Assembly: GCF_901000735.1 (NCBI RefSeq)
Contig: NC_081548.1
Coordinates: forward strand, 3,162,001 to 3,226,000
Origin: Corylus avellana
Lineage: Eukaryota > Streptophyta > Magnoliopsida > Fagales > Betulaceae
Direction of reading: 5' to 3'
Length of the DNA: 64,000 nt
In this document: positions 45,396-55,961 of the stretch, one piece after another
Position numbering within the stretch: the stretch's first letter is position 1
Layout: every line of letters starts with the position of its first letter
Program-made: the position numbers and the translations under genes
The notes under the pieces: generated by a model
Told to the model about the DNA's origin: nothing
The model's input: the letters and a program-made list of their open reading frames with translations, nothing else
The model's database searches: none

Positions 45396-46989
45396 ATGTA
45401 GAAGAAATAGAAGAGAAAAGACTGAAAACTCCACACTGGGTGTGTCATATATTCCATTATATATTAATTTATAGATAGATTACAATATTAGAATTAATAC
45501 AAAAGATCTTAAGGAAATCTGTACAATTGATAGGGAGACAATTGATAGATTACATCATCACCTCTTCTTTTTTTTTTTTTCTTTTTTTTTCGTGTGTTTT
45601 GTCCTGCCGCACACGTGTCCACATGTTGCACAAATAAGATCGAGGAGATGATCAAAGAAGAGAAGAAACAACGAGAATGGTTTTTGGTGGAACATCAGTA
45701 TGTGGATGGTAAACGTTCTCAGATAAATATTAAAATCAATATTCAGTGGCGGCCGGTTTTGGCATTGACTAATTTTACATGCTGGATAATACATTATATA
45801 TATAGGACTCACGTTGAATAATTTTTGGACTATCCAGTCAGACAATTCTATATAGATTATAAAGTGCATTTTAATAGATGAGATAATGAAAGAGATTTAT
45901 AGATTATGAAGCATTTTCATTTTACACCACGTATATATGATAAACTAGTTAGTGGAGAGGTTGATTGCAACTTTAAATTAGTTGTATAACTATCCAAACA
46001 ATTAATTCTTCAAACATTTAATGGCATTTAGGAAAAAGAAAAAAGCTGCATCCATAAAACTAGTATAAATAAAGGAAATTAATTAAAAAATATATATATA
46101 GTGAATCAAATCTTAAAAGAACCCAAAAAGAAGATAGTAAATAAATAAAAAAAAGTACTAAAAGAAAAATGAAACCTTCGATGATGAAATTTAACCAAAA
46201 AAGAAAAACAAAATAAAAGAAAAGGACCATGATTTCATGGTTTATGAGAGAAATGAAAAAGTATAGTAAAAAAAATGGTAGAAAGGGAAGCCACCACCAC
46301 GTGGAGGCCAATACTATATATCCATAAAATTACAGTGAATCTTATTTTCAATCAAAGGTAGTGTTTGGATAATCACGTGTGAAAAGCATTAATGCGAGGC
46401 TACGGTTCAAAGAATGAAAACACAGTTTTGATTCTTGAAAAAGTAGTTTCGATCAGCAGACGTGCATGCCCAAAATTATGTCCAATCGATCTCCGACATG
46501 TCTTGACGTTTATGTTCATCAACGACCAAATTCCAACATATACTGTTCGTGATTCATCCAATACCAACCTCTTGGCTCTTGGTGCTCGAGAGGGGCATGC
46601 AACAAGAAACCACCACGTGCACAGCTAGCGAGGACTGGCCAACATGTTCCAACTCCCTTATCTTTTTCTTTTTCCTTTTCCTTTCCCTTATTGATTCGGC
46701 CAAACACAATTCAAAAATGTATGAAGCCATTACAACTATATGCATTTTCTTCGTGCATGCATGCTTTTCATCGTGGTATGAACAATGGACCCCAATATTT
46801 GAAGGTGTAAGATATACGACATACAAAATCATTCATGTGCGGCTTTCTTTCGTCCATCAAGAATTGAAGTTTTTTGACAGCTTCAATTGTTGACAAATGG
46901 AATATACAGTAATTGATCATTGTTTTGTAGGTTTTATAGATCGTAAGAAGGATCGCATGTTTGAATGGACTTATCATGTGTATATTAAT

Positions 46990-47190
46990 TTTATGATGCG
47001 GAACCCATCAAGGCAGATTACTTCGTGATCCTAAATTTCCTGTCACGTAAACTCTAAATACATGACTCCGCTCATAAGAATCATGTATTGGTTAGCTAGG
47101 TGACATGAGGATTCGAACAACCAATGTTGTTGTATATATTAACCAAACGAGTCGACCATTTGAGCGGACCCTTGTGAGCTATATATTAAT
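46990..47190 (-). mobile_element. Old SINE-like element, minus strand, unit A copy
   Basis: Reversed, it reads CCGCTCAAATGGTCGACTCG (A-box-like) and TGGTTGTTCGAATCCTC (B-box-like) about 50 bp apart. It is also in unit C (62215-62390). In unit B it fell in a deletion. Confidence 0.45.
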
Positions 47191-47267
47191 TGTATGTATT
47201 CATCTCAAAAAAAAGGTGACCGTGATAGTTTGTACATGTTACTCTAGCATGATACGCATTTCACTAT

Positions 47268-47455
47268 AAGTAATGCTATATATACTATATTTTTATCCCA
47301 CATCAATGCTGATGTAGGCGTACCTACCAATCGTTGAATTTTTATTTTTATTTTTATTTTTTTAACAATGATTGATTTAAAGGTTGATTGAAACAGTAAT
47401 GTCAATGTGAGATAATTGTAAAATAAAAATGTAATTTCTAACGTTATTCCTTCAA
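47268..47455. mobile_element. MITE-like element, unit A copy
   Basis: The left end is TAATGCTATATATACT..ATTTTTATCC and the reversed right end TAACGTTAGAAATTACATTTTTAT, so the ends are inverted and imperfect. Unit C has the same insert at about 62468-62640. A relative lies at 58190-58490. Confidence 0.45.
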
Positions 47456-48089
47456 TATTATCACTTTCACTTCATATACGTAGATAATTATGGAATATAT
47501 ATAGTCCTTAGTACCTCAGCAGTTTGTATGACTTTCATTTCATGAAGTGTGCTCTTAATCATCAATTGTGCTAAACCACAACAAGGAGGTGGTCAGGCTT
47601 CTATTAGGAGAAGAGGAAAAGCTTCTCCAGATTTTGAGAGTATTACGAGGGTCAAACTTAATTTTGATAGGTCCAAAAATTATTTTTAGACCCATATATA
47701 TATATATATATTACGGCCCCCCGTCCTTTTGAGCAGAGTAGTACTAGTGGAGGTCATAGTAATTGGCATGTTCACTCATGCCAAAAGAAAAAACAACAAG
47801 AACGACAAAAACAGAAATAACGTTATAGCCTCATTCAAATTTAATATCTTTATCCTCAATCGTTCAAATGAAATGCCAAAAGAAAATTGCCTGTCCATTT
47901 TTTTTTTTCCAGGTTTAATGGCTTTATCTTTATTTAAATTTGAAAGGTAAATTGCTGATATGTGATGATTTTAGTTCTACACTTTATTTTTGTATCCTTT
48001 TGTAAATCTTGACATGCGCGCATATTTATGAAGTTCAATAAATATATTCGTTATGATACACCTGTTTAATTATTATAAAATTTGTCTTC

Positions 48090-48174
48090 AAGGAGTAGGC
48101 TGGAAATCACGCCTCATGAAGCCGAGGTCACTAGTTCGAATTTTTCCTCTATAAAAAAAACAAAAAAAACAAAA
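48090..48174 (+). mobile_element. SINE shared by all units, unit A copy (eroded)
   Basis: It matches 55513-55605 and 63749-63843. AATTATCATAAAGTTT-like sequence lies on both sides, the target duplication. In A the A-box region has lost about 11 bases. The B box GTCACTAGTTCGAATT is still visible. Confidence 0.65.
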
Positions 48175-48503
48175 ATTATCATAAAGTTTAATTTTATATA
48201 TAGTAGAGAAAAAGAAATTATTTTGTCATTACATTTTAATTCCGTGCCAAAAGAAAAACAAAGAAGTAGGACAAAAACAAAAAATAACATCTAGCCTGAC
48301 TAGCCTACCACAAAAGGCTTCTTGTTTTGTCCATCGTTTAGACGGAAGGCCGGCTTAGAGAACTAGAAAATTAACTGGAAAAATCGAACTCCAGACCATT
48401 GATCTGGCCCGGTAAAAAATTAATTTGAGACAAATTAAGAAGACTTTTACTGTTCATGAGCATGCCGTAAATTAGACACTAAGCAAGAACAGATCATGAA
48501 CAT

Positions 48504-50141
48504 TCATAGAGACTTGAAAATTTTGGAGCAATTGTACATGGAGCAAGCAGCCTGAAGAATAGACATCAATATCAGAATGTTTGCTGCTAAAAACGTAAGA
48601 CATGGCCATGAAGCAAAGACATACTTCTTCATCGTCATGTTCATCCTGACCTTCCAACTCTTCGAGTAATAAGTATTTGCACCTTCAATGGCCTTGTCCA
48701 GAATTGGAACTTTCGTTGCCCTCACAGACTTCGTCATGCCATTCCAAAGCGTTGCTACTTCTCCATCGCTTTTGAGGCGGTTCAAGATGATCCCTGCCTC
48801 TCGAAGAATCCTCACATCCTCCTCATTATCAATTATCCCATTCATCAATTCCGTGTAACGTGTAAAAACCATCATCTCCGGTGCAATACATGCCTCGTAG
48901 GCCACGAGGTTCCGCAGCACAACTTCCGAGTTATCATTCAAATGAATAACCGGAAGGTAAAATTTACCACAAGACTTGTCGAAATTTATGGATTCCAAGC
49001 CACCCTTTGCTGGACAGAATTTGACACAAACTTTATGAAGCTGTGTCACGCTTGGGATTGCAATCTCTTCGACCAAAGGACTTAAATCGTCTTCCGTCTT
49101 CTGAGATGCACTTTTCGCCTCTTCGGCGACGCTGCCTACCGATGATATGAAATTGTTTATAGCACCTTTGTTTTTAAGTTGAAAAACACACGAGAGGATT
49201 GTAAATGGTAGTGTAACTAGAAACTTGATTGCTTTTGACTTGCAAATTTTGCTGAGAATGCGGAGCAGGGCCAAGTTTACATAAAGTAGTGCTCTCAAGA
49301 ATGATTTCAAGGCTTTTCTAAACCAGCCAATCTCTTCACTCTCTTTAGGCTTCTCCTGTTCACTGCAATCAAGTACAAGTTGAAACTTTGGCACAACCAT
49401 GTAGTAGAGAAGTTGTAGCAAATGAGCTCTCCCGAAGCATTCTTCTCTAAAACGTTGGTAATTAATGTACTTGATGGGCGATAGATCTTTGCAAAAACCC
49501 ATCAGCATGGTGGCTAATGCTTCGTCATGATCTTCACGTGGATAAAAACTATAAACTTCTCTGAGCAAAAAGAGTGGGATTTGGTTTTCGAGCTTAATAA
49601 CATCCTTGAGGATCGCGTGGTGTGCCGTTTTCCTCCTTGTATAGTCGATCAAATGTGCCATCTTAGAAGAGATTCGCATAAGCGAGCCTTCTCCCGTTTC
49701 GGGAGAGTAGGTTTGGAGATACTCCAACAAGAAGGAAGCATCGATGGCGAATATCCACGCAAGTGTTTCCTGGTCGAACTCCAAGAACCGGTGGTAGCAA
49801 GCGCGGACAGTGCTATCACTTTGGGCAATATGGTTGACCAGGTGGCAGAATTTGATTTGTTGCAAATTCTTTTGCACTCTTTTAGCTGAAGTGAGTTTGT
49901 GGTGCTCCATTTCGCAGAGTTCAGGCCGCTGGTGATGGTATGGGCCAAGGGCCATAAGCTGTGGAGTGTATGCATCTGGTTTGAGAGATATTAGGGTTTT
50001 GGGTACACTGAAGATGCTCACGGGAAGGCCTTCAGCGTTAATGTCTTGTAGGTCTTCTTCTAGGGCTCGACTAATCTGAATGACCCATTCTTGGTCATAA
50101 CTAGGCTTTGGTGGTTCCATGGCTTTTAACTCGGAAGACAT
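48504..50141 (-). CDS. DUF247 / UPF0481 membrane protein, unit A
   Basis: Single exon, 545 residues. Family blocks: VSIFSVPKTL near 40, YTPQLMALGPYHHQRPEL near 58, AIDASFLLEYL near 131, KLENQIPLFLLREV near 182, and FYLPVIHLNDNSEVVLRNLVAYE near 405. There is a hydrophobic stretch at about 286-325 and a C-terminal membrane segment at about 512-535 (SWPCLTFLAANILILMSILQAA). It is longer than the 436-residue DUF247 protein at 5183 because of an extra middle region (about 255-370). By eye it differs from the unit B copy at about 37 positions including one indel. Function is unknown. A TATAAAAG box is 114 bp upstream. The start was chosen as the first ATG; MEPP at residue 8 is an alternative. Confidence 0.9.
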   Translation of the reverse strand: MSSELKAMEPPKPSYDQEWVIQISRALEEDLQDINAEGLPVSIFSVPKTLISLKPDAYTPQLMALGPYHHQRPELCEMEHHKLTSAKRVQKNLQQIKFCHLVNHIAQSDSTVRACYHRFLEFDQETLAWIFAIDASFLLEYLQTYSPETGEGSLMRISSKMAHLIDYTRRKTAHHAILKDVIKLENQIPLFLLREVYSFYPREDHDEALATMLMGFCKDLSPIKYINYQRFREECFGRAHLLQLLYYMVVPKFQLVLDCSEQEKPKESEEIGWFRKALKSFLRALLYVNLALLRILSKICKSKAIKFLVTLPFTILSCVFQLKNKGAINNFISSVGSVAEEAKSASQKTEDDLSPLVEEIAIPSVTQLHKVCVKFCPAKGGLESINFDKSCGKFYLPVIHLNDNSEVVLRNLVAYEACIAPEMMVFTRYTELMNGIIDNEEDVRILREAGIILNRLKSDGEVATLWNGMTKSVRATKVPILDKAIEGANTYYSKSWKVRMNMTMKKYVFASWPCLTFLAANILILMSILQAACSMYNCSKIFKSL

Positions 50142-50254
50142 GCTCCCACAGTTTAGGGAGTGAGAGATAAATGTGTTTGGAAGGGAGAGAAATATTTGTC
50201 TTTCTTTTGGTAGTAGTACTAAGTCTATGTATCAGGGATTCAGGATGAGGCAGT

Positions 50255-50262
50255 CTTTTATA
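50255..50262 (-). promoter_or_regulatory. TATA box of the unit A DUF247 gene
   Basis: TATAAAAG on the minus strand, 114 bp before the start codon. The equivalent box in unit B is at 57717-57724 in the same context. Confidence 0.65.
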
Positions 50263-51055
50263 CTGGGTTGGAGTCAGATAAGAAGAGGGAACTTCGCGGT
50301 GAATTCGAGGAAATTACTTACTCGTAGCCCTCTCGAGCATTAGAATCAACACGTGCATATCCCACGGTTGTGGGAGATTGAAGGTCAAAGAGAAATGAAT
50401 ATGTAAAGTCTCTGTCTGAATGAATACAAGGATCTAAATAAATCAAGCAAATTAAAAAAAAAAAAAAAATTTAGAATGTATTTTAACATTTAAAATACAC
50501 GATTTTAAAGTTCGAACCGCCCACGCTTTTGCCAAGCAAATTGTGTACACGTCAGTATATCAAGTTTGCCCGAAAACACGGTTTTGAAAAGTAAGCTTTG
50601 ATTTTTGTAAAACCATGTGCTTTCTCCGTACGTGAATGCTAAATTTCATCGTATACGACGAAGAAACTGAAGATTTTTGTAGCTTCTTGTGGAGGGATTG
50701 ATATGATTAATGGAATAGTTGATCACTATTTTGAAGGTTTATAGTCTTATAGATGGTAAGAAGGATAGCGCACGTCTTTGAATGGATTAATGGTATATAT
50801 TCATCATCTCCAAAATAAGGTGAACATGATAGTAAATTTGTCTCTAGCTATAGTGATATACATGCAATTCAGTATTATAGATCACCTCAAACATGTACAT
50901 CAGTACATGTGTCTTGTGTGTGTATGTCGAACAATTGACTCAATAATAAGACAACCAAATTATCAGGCTTTCTTTAAAAAAAAAAAAAATATGTGAAGAA
51001 TTAGTCGGTTGACATTTTGAAAATGACAACGCAAGGGACACATGTTTCATGTTTC

Positions 51056-51177
51056 GTTTTCAAGAGATAGCTCAATCGGCTGGGCCTACACTTAATAAAG
51101 TGGAGGTCACTAGTTCGAATCTCCCTCCTCCCTCTTGTGCGGACATGTCAAAAAAAAAAAAAAAAAAGAAGATATAT
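51056..51177 (+). mobile_element. tRNA-derived SINE between the unit A gene and unit B
   Basis: Head GATAGCTCAATCGGCTGG (A box), then GGTCACTAGTTCGAATCTCC (B box), then CTCTTGTGCGGACATGTC and an A run. TCATGTTTC lies on both sides (51047-51055 and 51178-51186), the likely target duplication. The corresponding spot after the unit B gene (near 58980) lacks the SINE and surrounding sequence. Confidence 0.75.
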
Positions 51178-52397
51178 TCATGTTTCATTGTGATCAACTG
51201 CACCCGTCAAGATTAAGACATGTATATCATAATAAAACACAAGGGGCACGTGTTTCAATTCCAACAAGTCAAGTATCAATTGAAACTGAAACCAATTAAG
51301 CTTGAATCGCTTCTTTTAATATCTTATTAAAGACTGTATATCAAATTAATTAGTGTTTTTTTTTTTTCTCCTTAAAACAAAGACTCTGGTAATTTTAAAA
51401 TTCGCATTGGATGTATTTGAGTCGATTTAGAAACCAATATCATGTTTGCCTGTATCAAGGGAAAGAAAAATGAGTGAAGGAACGTACAGGAAGGAAAAGA
51501 AAAAAGAAAAAGAGGGTGGAAACATCCGTCCGGGGTTAGAGGAAAAGTCTATTTATCTCCTTTAAATTATCACTTAATTAATAATGTTTCTCCAAACTTC
51601 TAATTAAGACATGAGAATTTTCGATTTTTTTTTTTTACCCTTGCTTATTTTTCCACGACACATGAATGTTTTACGTATACACGTTCAATATTGCATGACA
51701 TAATTTCCAAACAAGAAATGAATATAAACAAATGCTATAAGTAGTGTTATTATAGCATAAAAATGAAAGTTGACACAACAGTTCCGACTTCCAAATGAAG
51801 CTGTGGAGCATCAAGCTGGTTGGGCATTTTTTGACATTAACGTCGAGATATGTCTGAGACAGGACCACATATAATACAGTCTCGTCATACTCCGTGTTTT
51901 GTTCTTTTTATGGATGGACACGTTACAATAAATTAAATTCCAATCTTGCCCTTGTACTTTATATGAGGAGAAGCTGCACTGGAGCCCACGAAGTATTTTT
52001 GTTCAGAAATAAAAAAATAAATAAAATTATATTCCTTTCATTAGTAACCAAAGCACAATAAAACATTAATTTAAACCATTTGAAAAGATAAAATGAGCCC
52101 ACGATGTATTTATTTCTTCTGCTTTTTATTTATTTATTTATTTTTTGTTATAAAGTGAAAAGTTTTATGCGGTAGACTCTCTTCATGGATGATAAGAATT
52201 GATCTCTGAGTTTTGTTCATAGTAGAATAAGACTAGAAAGGTGAATGAGTAATTTCAAGCTTAAATTTGACTCTACATTCATTGGACTCATTTGATCTCT
52301 ATAAGAGTATATCAATCAAAATATATTATATATTCAGTCTTATTTATCTATATTTTGTTTAGGAAAAAAAAAGAAGAAGAGACATTTATGATAAAAG

Positions 52398-52733
52398 TGT
52401 TGGAAGTCTCATATTGCCCGAGTATTAAAGAGATCATAAACCATTTATAAGAATGAGGAGAAACCTCAACTCTTGAGCTAGCTTTTGGGTTGAATTAGGC
52501 CCAAGACTCATTTCTAAGATGGTATCAGAGCCCAGGTTCAATTGGCTGTGGCCCACTGTCACCCCATTGTCGCACGTGTTGGCTTGGATGTCCTCCGCCA
52601 CACGTGAGGAGGCGTGTTGGAAGTCCCACATTGCCTGGGTATTAAAGAGATAAACCATTTATAAGAGTGAAAAGAAATCTCAACTCTTGAGCTAGCTTTT
52701 GGGTTGAGTTAAGCCCAAGACCTATTTTTAACA
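52398..52733 (+). mobile_element. Complete TRIM element, 336 bp; only in unit B
   Basis: LTRs are 52398-52519 and 52615-52733 (122 and 119 bp), both starting TGTTGGAAGTC and sharing CTTGAGCTAGCTTTTGGGTT. A perfect primer site TGGTATCAGAGCC starts at 52520, and a purine tract GAGGAGGCG ends at 52614. The interior is about 95 bp with no coding capacity. Units A (about 44625) and C (about 59838) show the empty site ATAAAAGGATATATAAT. The flanks AAAAG / AAAAA suggest a 5-bp target duplication with one later change. Confidence 0.88.
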
Positions 52734-53297
52734 AAAAATATATATAATATTAGTTGATTTGGACTACAAATATAAACAAAATTCATATAAAATTCACTTA
52801 TTGTGCCAACAATCTAACAAATTGACGGGCAATAAAGTAACTAGCCTCCAATATTAGCCTCCTATATTATGGATCGAGACAACAGTTCTCATGCAATCTC
52901 ATGACATCATTCAGGGGCAGAGGGGTTGAGATGGGTCAAATGCCCCCTTACCTCCAAAAAAATCTCTTTACTCTCTAGGTAAATTTTTTTTAATATTCTA
53001 GTTGCCCACCCTCAACCCTTCATTAATTAAGGGGCAAATAGGTTTCAAGAGGATTAGGATTCATCACTCGTGGACATGATTTTCTTTCTATTCAGGGGTT
53101 GATAATTAGGTTACAGTTCACACACAGTGCAGATGATAAGATGAAAGGTTGAAGAAGACAAAAGGTTGCATATGACTTTTAACTTATTTCCAAAGCATAC
53201 CGTTGAAGTAATGTAAACATACCGTTTTACTAATGTTAGCTTTAACACTTAAAAATGACTCTGAAATGCACAAATAAAGGCCCCACTTTTACCATTA

Positions 53298-53500
53298 GGG
53301 GTGATGGTTCAATGGCCAAAGGAAATTCCCAAGTGGTCAGGCATGTACTAGGGCGTGGGTTCAAATCTCAGCAATGGAGAATCCCAATATATGCTTGATT
53401 AGTATTAGCCACCTTTGATTCCCATTAATACCCTGGTGAGATTGGATCAGGCTATATATGACTCAGTTAGAATTAAGGGAGCACTTACAGTTTCCATCAA
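53298..53500 (+). mobile_element. Old SINE-like element, unit B copy
   Basis: Counterpart of 45191-45395, with A- and B-box-like words GATGGTTCAATGGCC and GTGGGTTCAAATCTC. The B box has drifted. Confidence 0.5.
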
Positions 53501-53868
53501 ATATGTAAAAGAAATAAAAGAGAAAAGACTGAAAACTCCACACTCGGTGTGTCGTATATTCCATTATATATAGGTAGATTACAATATTAGAATTAATACA
53601 AAAGATCTTAAGGAAATCTGTACAATTGATAGATTACATCATCACCTTTTTTTTTCTTTTTTTCTTTTTTTTTCTTCTGGTGTTTTGTCCTGCCGCACAC
53701 GTTTTCCACATGTTGCACAAATAAGAGGAGATCATCAAAGAAGAGAAGAAACAACAAGAATGGTTTTTGGTGGAACATTAGTATGTGGATGGTAAACGTT
53801 CTCAGATAAATATTAATGGAAATCAATATTCAATGGCGGTTTTGGCATTGACTAATTACATGCTGGAT

Positions 53869-53978
53869 GTCCCCAAGAGGTAGTTTAATCGGCTGGAACT
53901 ACGCCTTATAAAGCAGAGGTTACTAGTTCGAATCTCCTTCTCCCCTCTTGTGCGGACATGTCAAAAAAAAAAAAAAAA
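53869..53978 (+). mobile_element. tRNA-derived SINE with 14-bp target duplication; only in unit B
   Basis: Head GAGGTAGTTTAATCGGCTGG, B box GGTTACTAGTTCGAATCTCC, then CTCTTGTGCGGACATGTC and an A run of about 17. ATTACATGCTGGAT flanks it exactly (53855-53868 and 53979-53992). Units A (45775-45790) and C (60975-60990) show the unoccupied site. The perfect duplication and intact boxes indicate a young insertion. Confidence 0.9.
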
Positions 53979-55512
53979 ATTACATGCTGGATAATACATT
54001 ATATAGGACTCACTTGCTTGAATAATTTTTAGATTATCCAGTCAGACAATTCTATATAGATTATAAAGTGCATTTCAATAGATGAGATAATGAAAGAGAT
54101 TTATAGATTATGAAACATTTTCATTTTACACCATGTATATATGATAAACTAGCTAGTGGAGAGGTTGATTGCAACTTTAAATTAGTTGTATAACTATCCA
54201 AACAATTAATTCTTCAAACATTTAATGGCATTTAGGAAAAAGAAAAAAGCTGCATCCATAAAACTAGTATAAATAAAGGAAATTAATTAAAAAAAATATA
54301 TACTGAATCAAATCGATCTTAAGAAGAACCCGCAAAGAAGATAGAGTAAATAAATAAAAAAAAGTACTAATTAAAAGAAAAATGAAACCTTCGATGATGA
54401 AATTTAACGTGTGAAAAGCAGTGTGAAAAGCATTAATGCGAGGATAAAAATGCAAGTTCTAACATTATTCCTTCAATATTATCACTTTCACATCATATAC
54501 GTGAGATAATTAATTAATTATGGAATATATAGTCCTTAGTGCCTCAGCAGTTTGCATGACTTTCATTTTTTGAAGTGTGCTCTTAATCATCAATTGTGCT
54601 ATCGCTTGAGATTAATTTTTCTTCAACAGTTTATATTTGTCGAGTGGATGAATACATTGTATAAACTTGGTTTGTTCAGCTAAAGGATGCAACGGAAAAT
54701 TTTTAATAGAGAGCCAAACTATAAATTAATGAGGGTCATCAAACTTAATTATTTTGTCTATTCAATATGGTGGGGAAAATGGAAAATTACATGGAAATAA
54801 AATAAATAAACAAAGGGGACAAAGTCATGACCCTAAGAAACGTTAGAAATTTGTCAAATAAAAGACCCCGCCCATTAAAGTGATTGATACTGCCAAAAAA
54901 ATAAAAAATAAATAAAACAACACATTAACAAACATGAAAATACTGTGAAAAAGCAAAAAGAGATTAAAGATAAAATTGGGAAGGGAGGGGGAACAAAAAA
55001 AAAAAAGAAACCTCCATTCCTCATCCCTCGGAACAGCCGTACGAGGCGGAAAAAAACCGTCACAAGTAGGTTGTCAGGCTTCTATTAGGAGAAGATGAAA
55101 AGCTTCTCCAGATTTTGAGAGTATTATGAGGGTCAAACTTAATTTTGATAGGTCCAAAAATTATTTTTAGACCCATATATATATATATATTACGGCCCCC
55201 CGGCCTTTTGAGCAGAGTAGTACTAGTGGATGTCATAGAATACTAATTGGCATGTTCACTCATGCCAAAAGAAAAAACAACAAGAACGACAAAAACAGAA
55301 ATAACGTTATAGCCTCATTTTTTTTTTTTTTCCAGGTTTAATGGCTTTATCCTTAATTAAATTTGAAAGGAAAATTGCTGATATGTGATGATTTTAGTTC
55401 TACACTTTATTTTTGTATCCTTTTGTAAATCTTGACACGCGCACATATTTATGAAGTTCAATAAATATATTCGTTATGCTACACATATTTAATTATCATA
55501 AAGTTTGTTCTT

Positions 55513-55605
55513 AAGGGGTAGCTTAATCGGCTGGAGACCATGCCTTATAAAGCAGAGGTTACTAGTTTGAATCCTCCTCTTGTATAGACATGTAAAACAA
55601 AAAAA
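55513..55605 (+). mobile_element. SINE shared by all units, unit B copy
   Basis: GGTAGCTTAATCGGCTGG and GGTTACTAGTTTGAATCC boxes, then CCTCTTGTATAGACATG and an A run. Flanked by ATCATAAAGTTT-type repeats. Confidence 0.7.
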
Positions 55606-55961
55606 AAAAATTATCATAAAGTTTAATTTTATATATAGTAGAGGAACAGTATATATATATAGAAAAAGAAATTATTTTGTCATTACATTTTAATTCCGTG
55701 CCAAAAGAAAAACAAAGAAGTAGGACAAAAACAAAAAATAACATCTAGCCTGACTAGCCTACCACAAAAGGCTAGCTTCTTGTTTTGTCCATCGTTTAGA
55801 CGAAAGGCCGACTTAGAGAACTAGAAAATTAACTGGAAAAATCGAACTCCAGACCATTGATCTGGCCCGGTAAAAAATTAATTTGAGACAAATTAAGAAG
55901 ACTTTTACTGTTCATGAGCATGCCGTAAATTAGACACTAAGCAAGAAAAGATCGTGAACAT

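Larger units (their letters stand above)
43139..51590. repeat. Segmental tandem unit A
   Basis: First of three head-to-tail units. Homology with B begins at TCCCAACTTCTAATTAAGAC (43139; 51591 in B). It contains spacer DNA and the DUF247 gene at 48504-50141. It carries a private TIR element (43327-44006). Around 47573 it lacks a roughly 480-bp block that B and C keep. Confidence 0.88.

Noticed and set aside
51056..51177. Possible tRNA gene (A and B boxes present)
   Set aside because: It cannot form a full cloverleaf with an acceptor stem and is followed by a fixed body and A tail. Several copies with target duplications exist, so it is a SINE.
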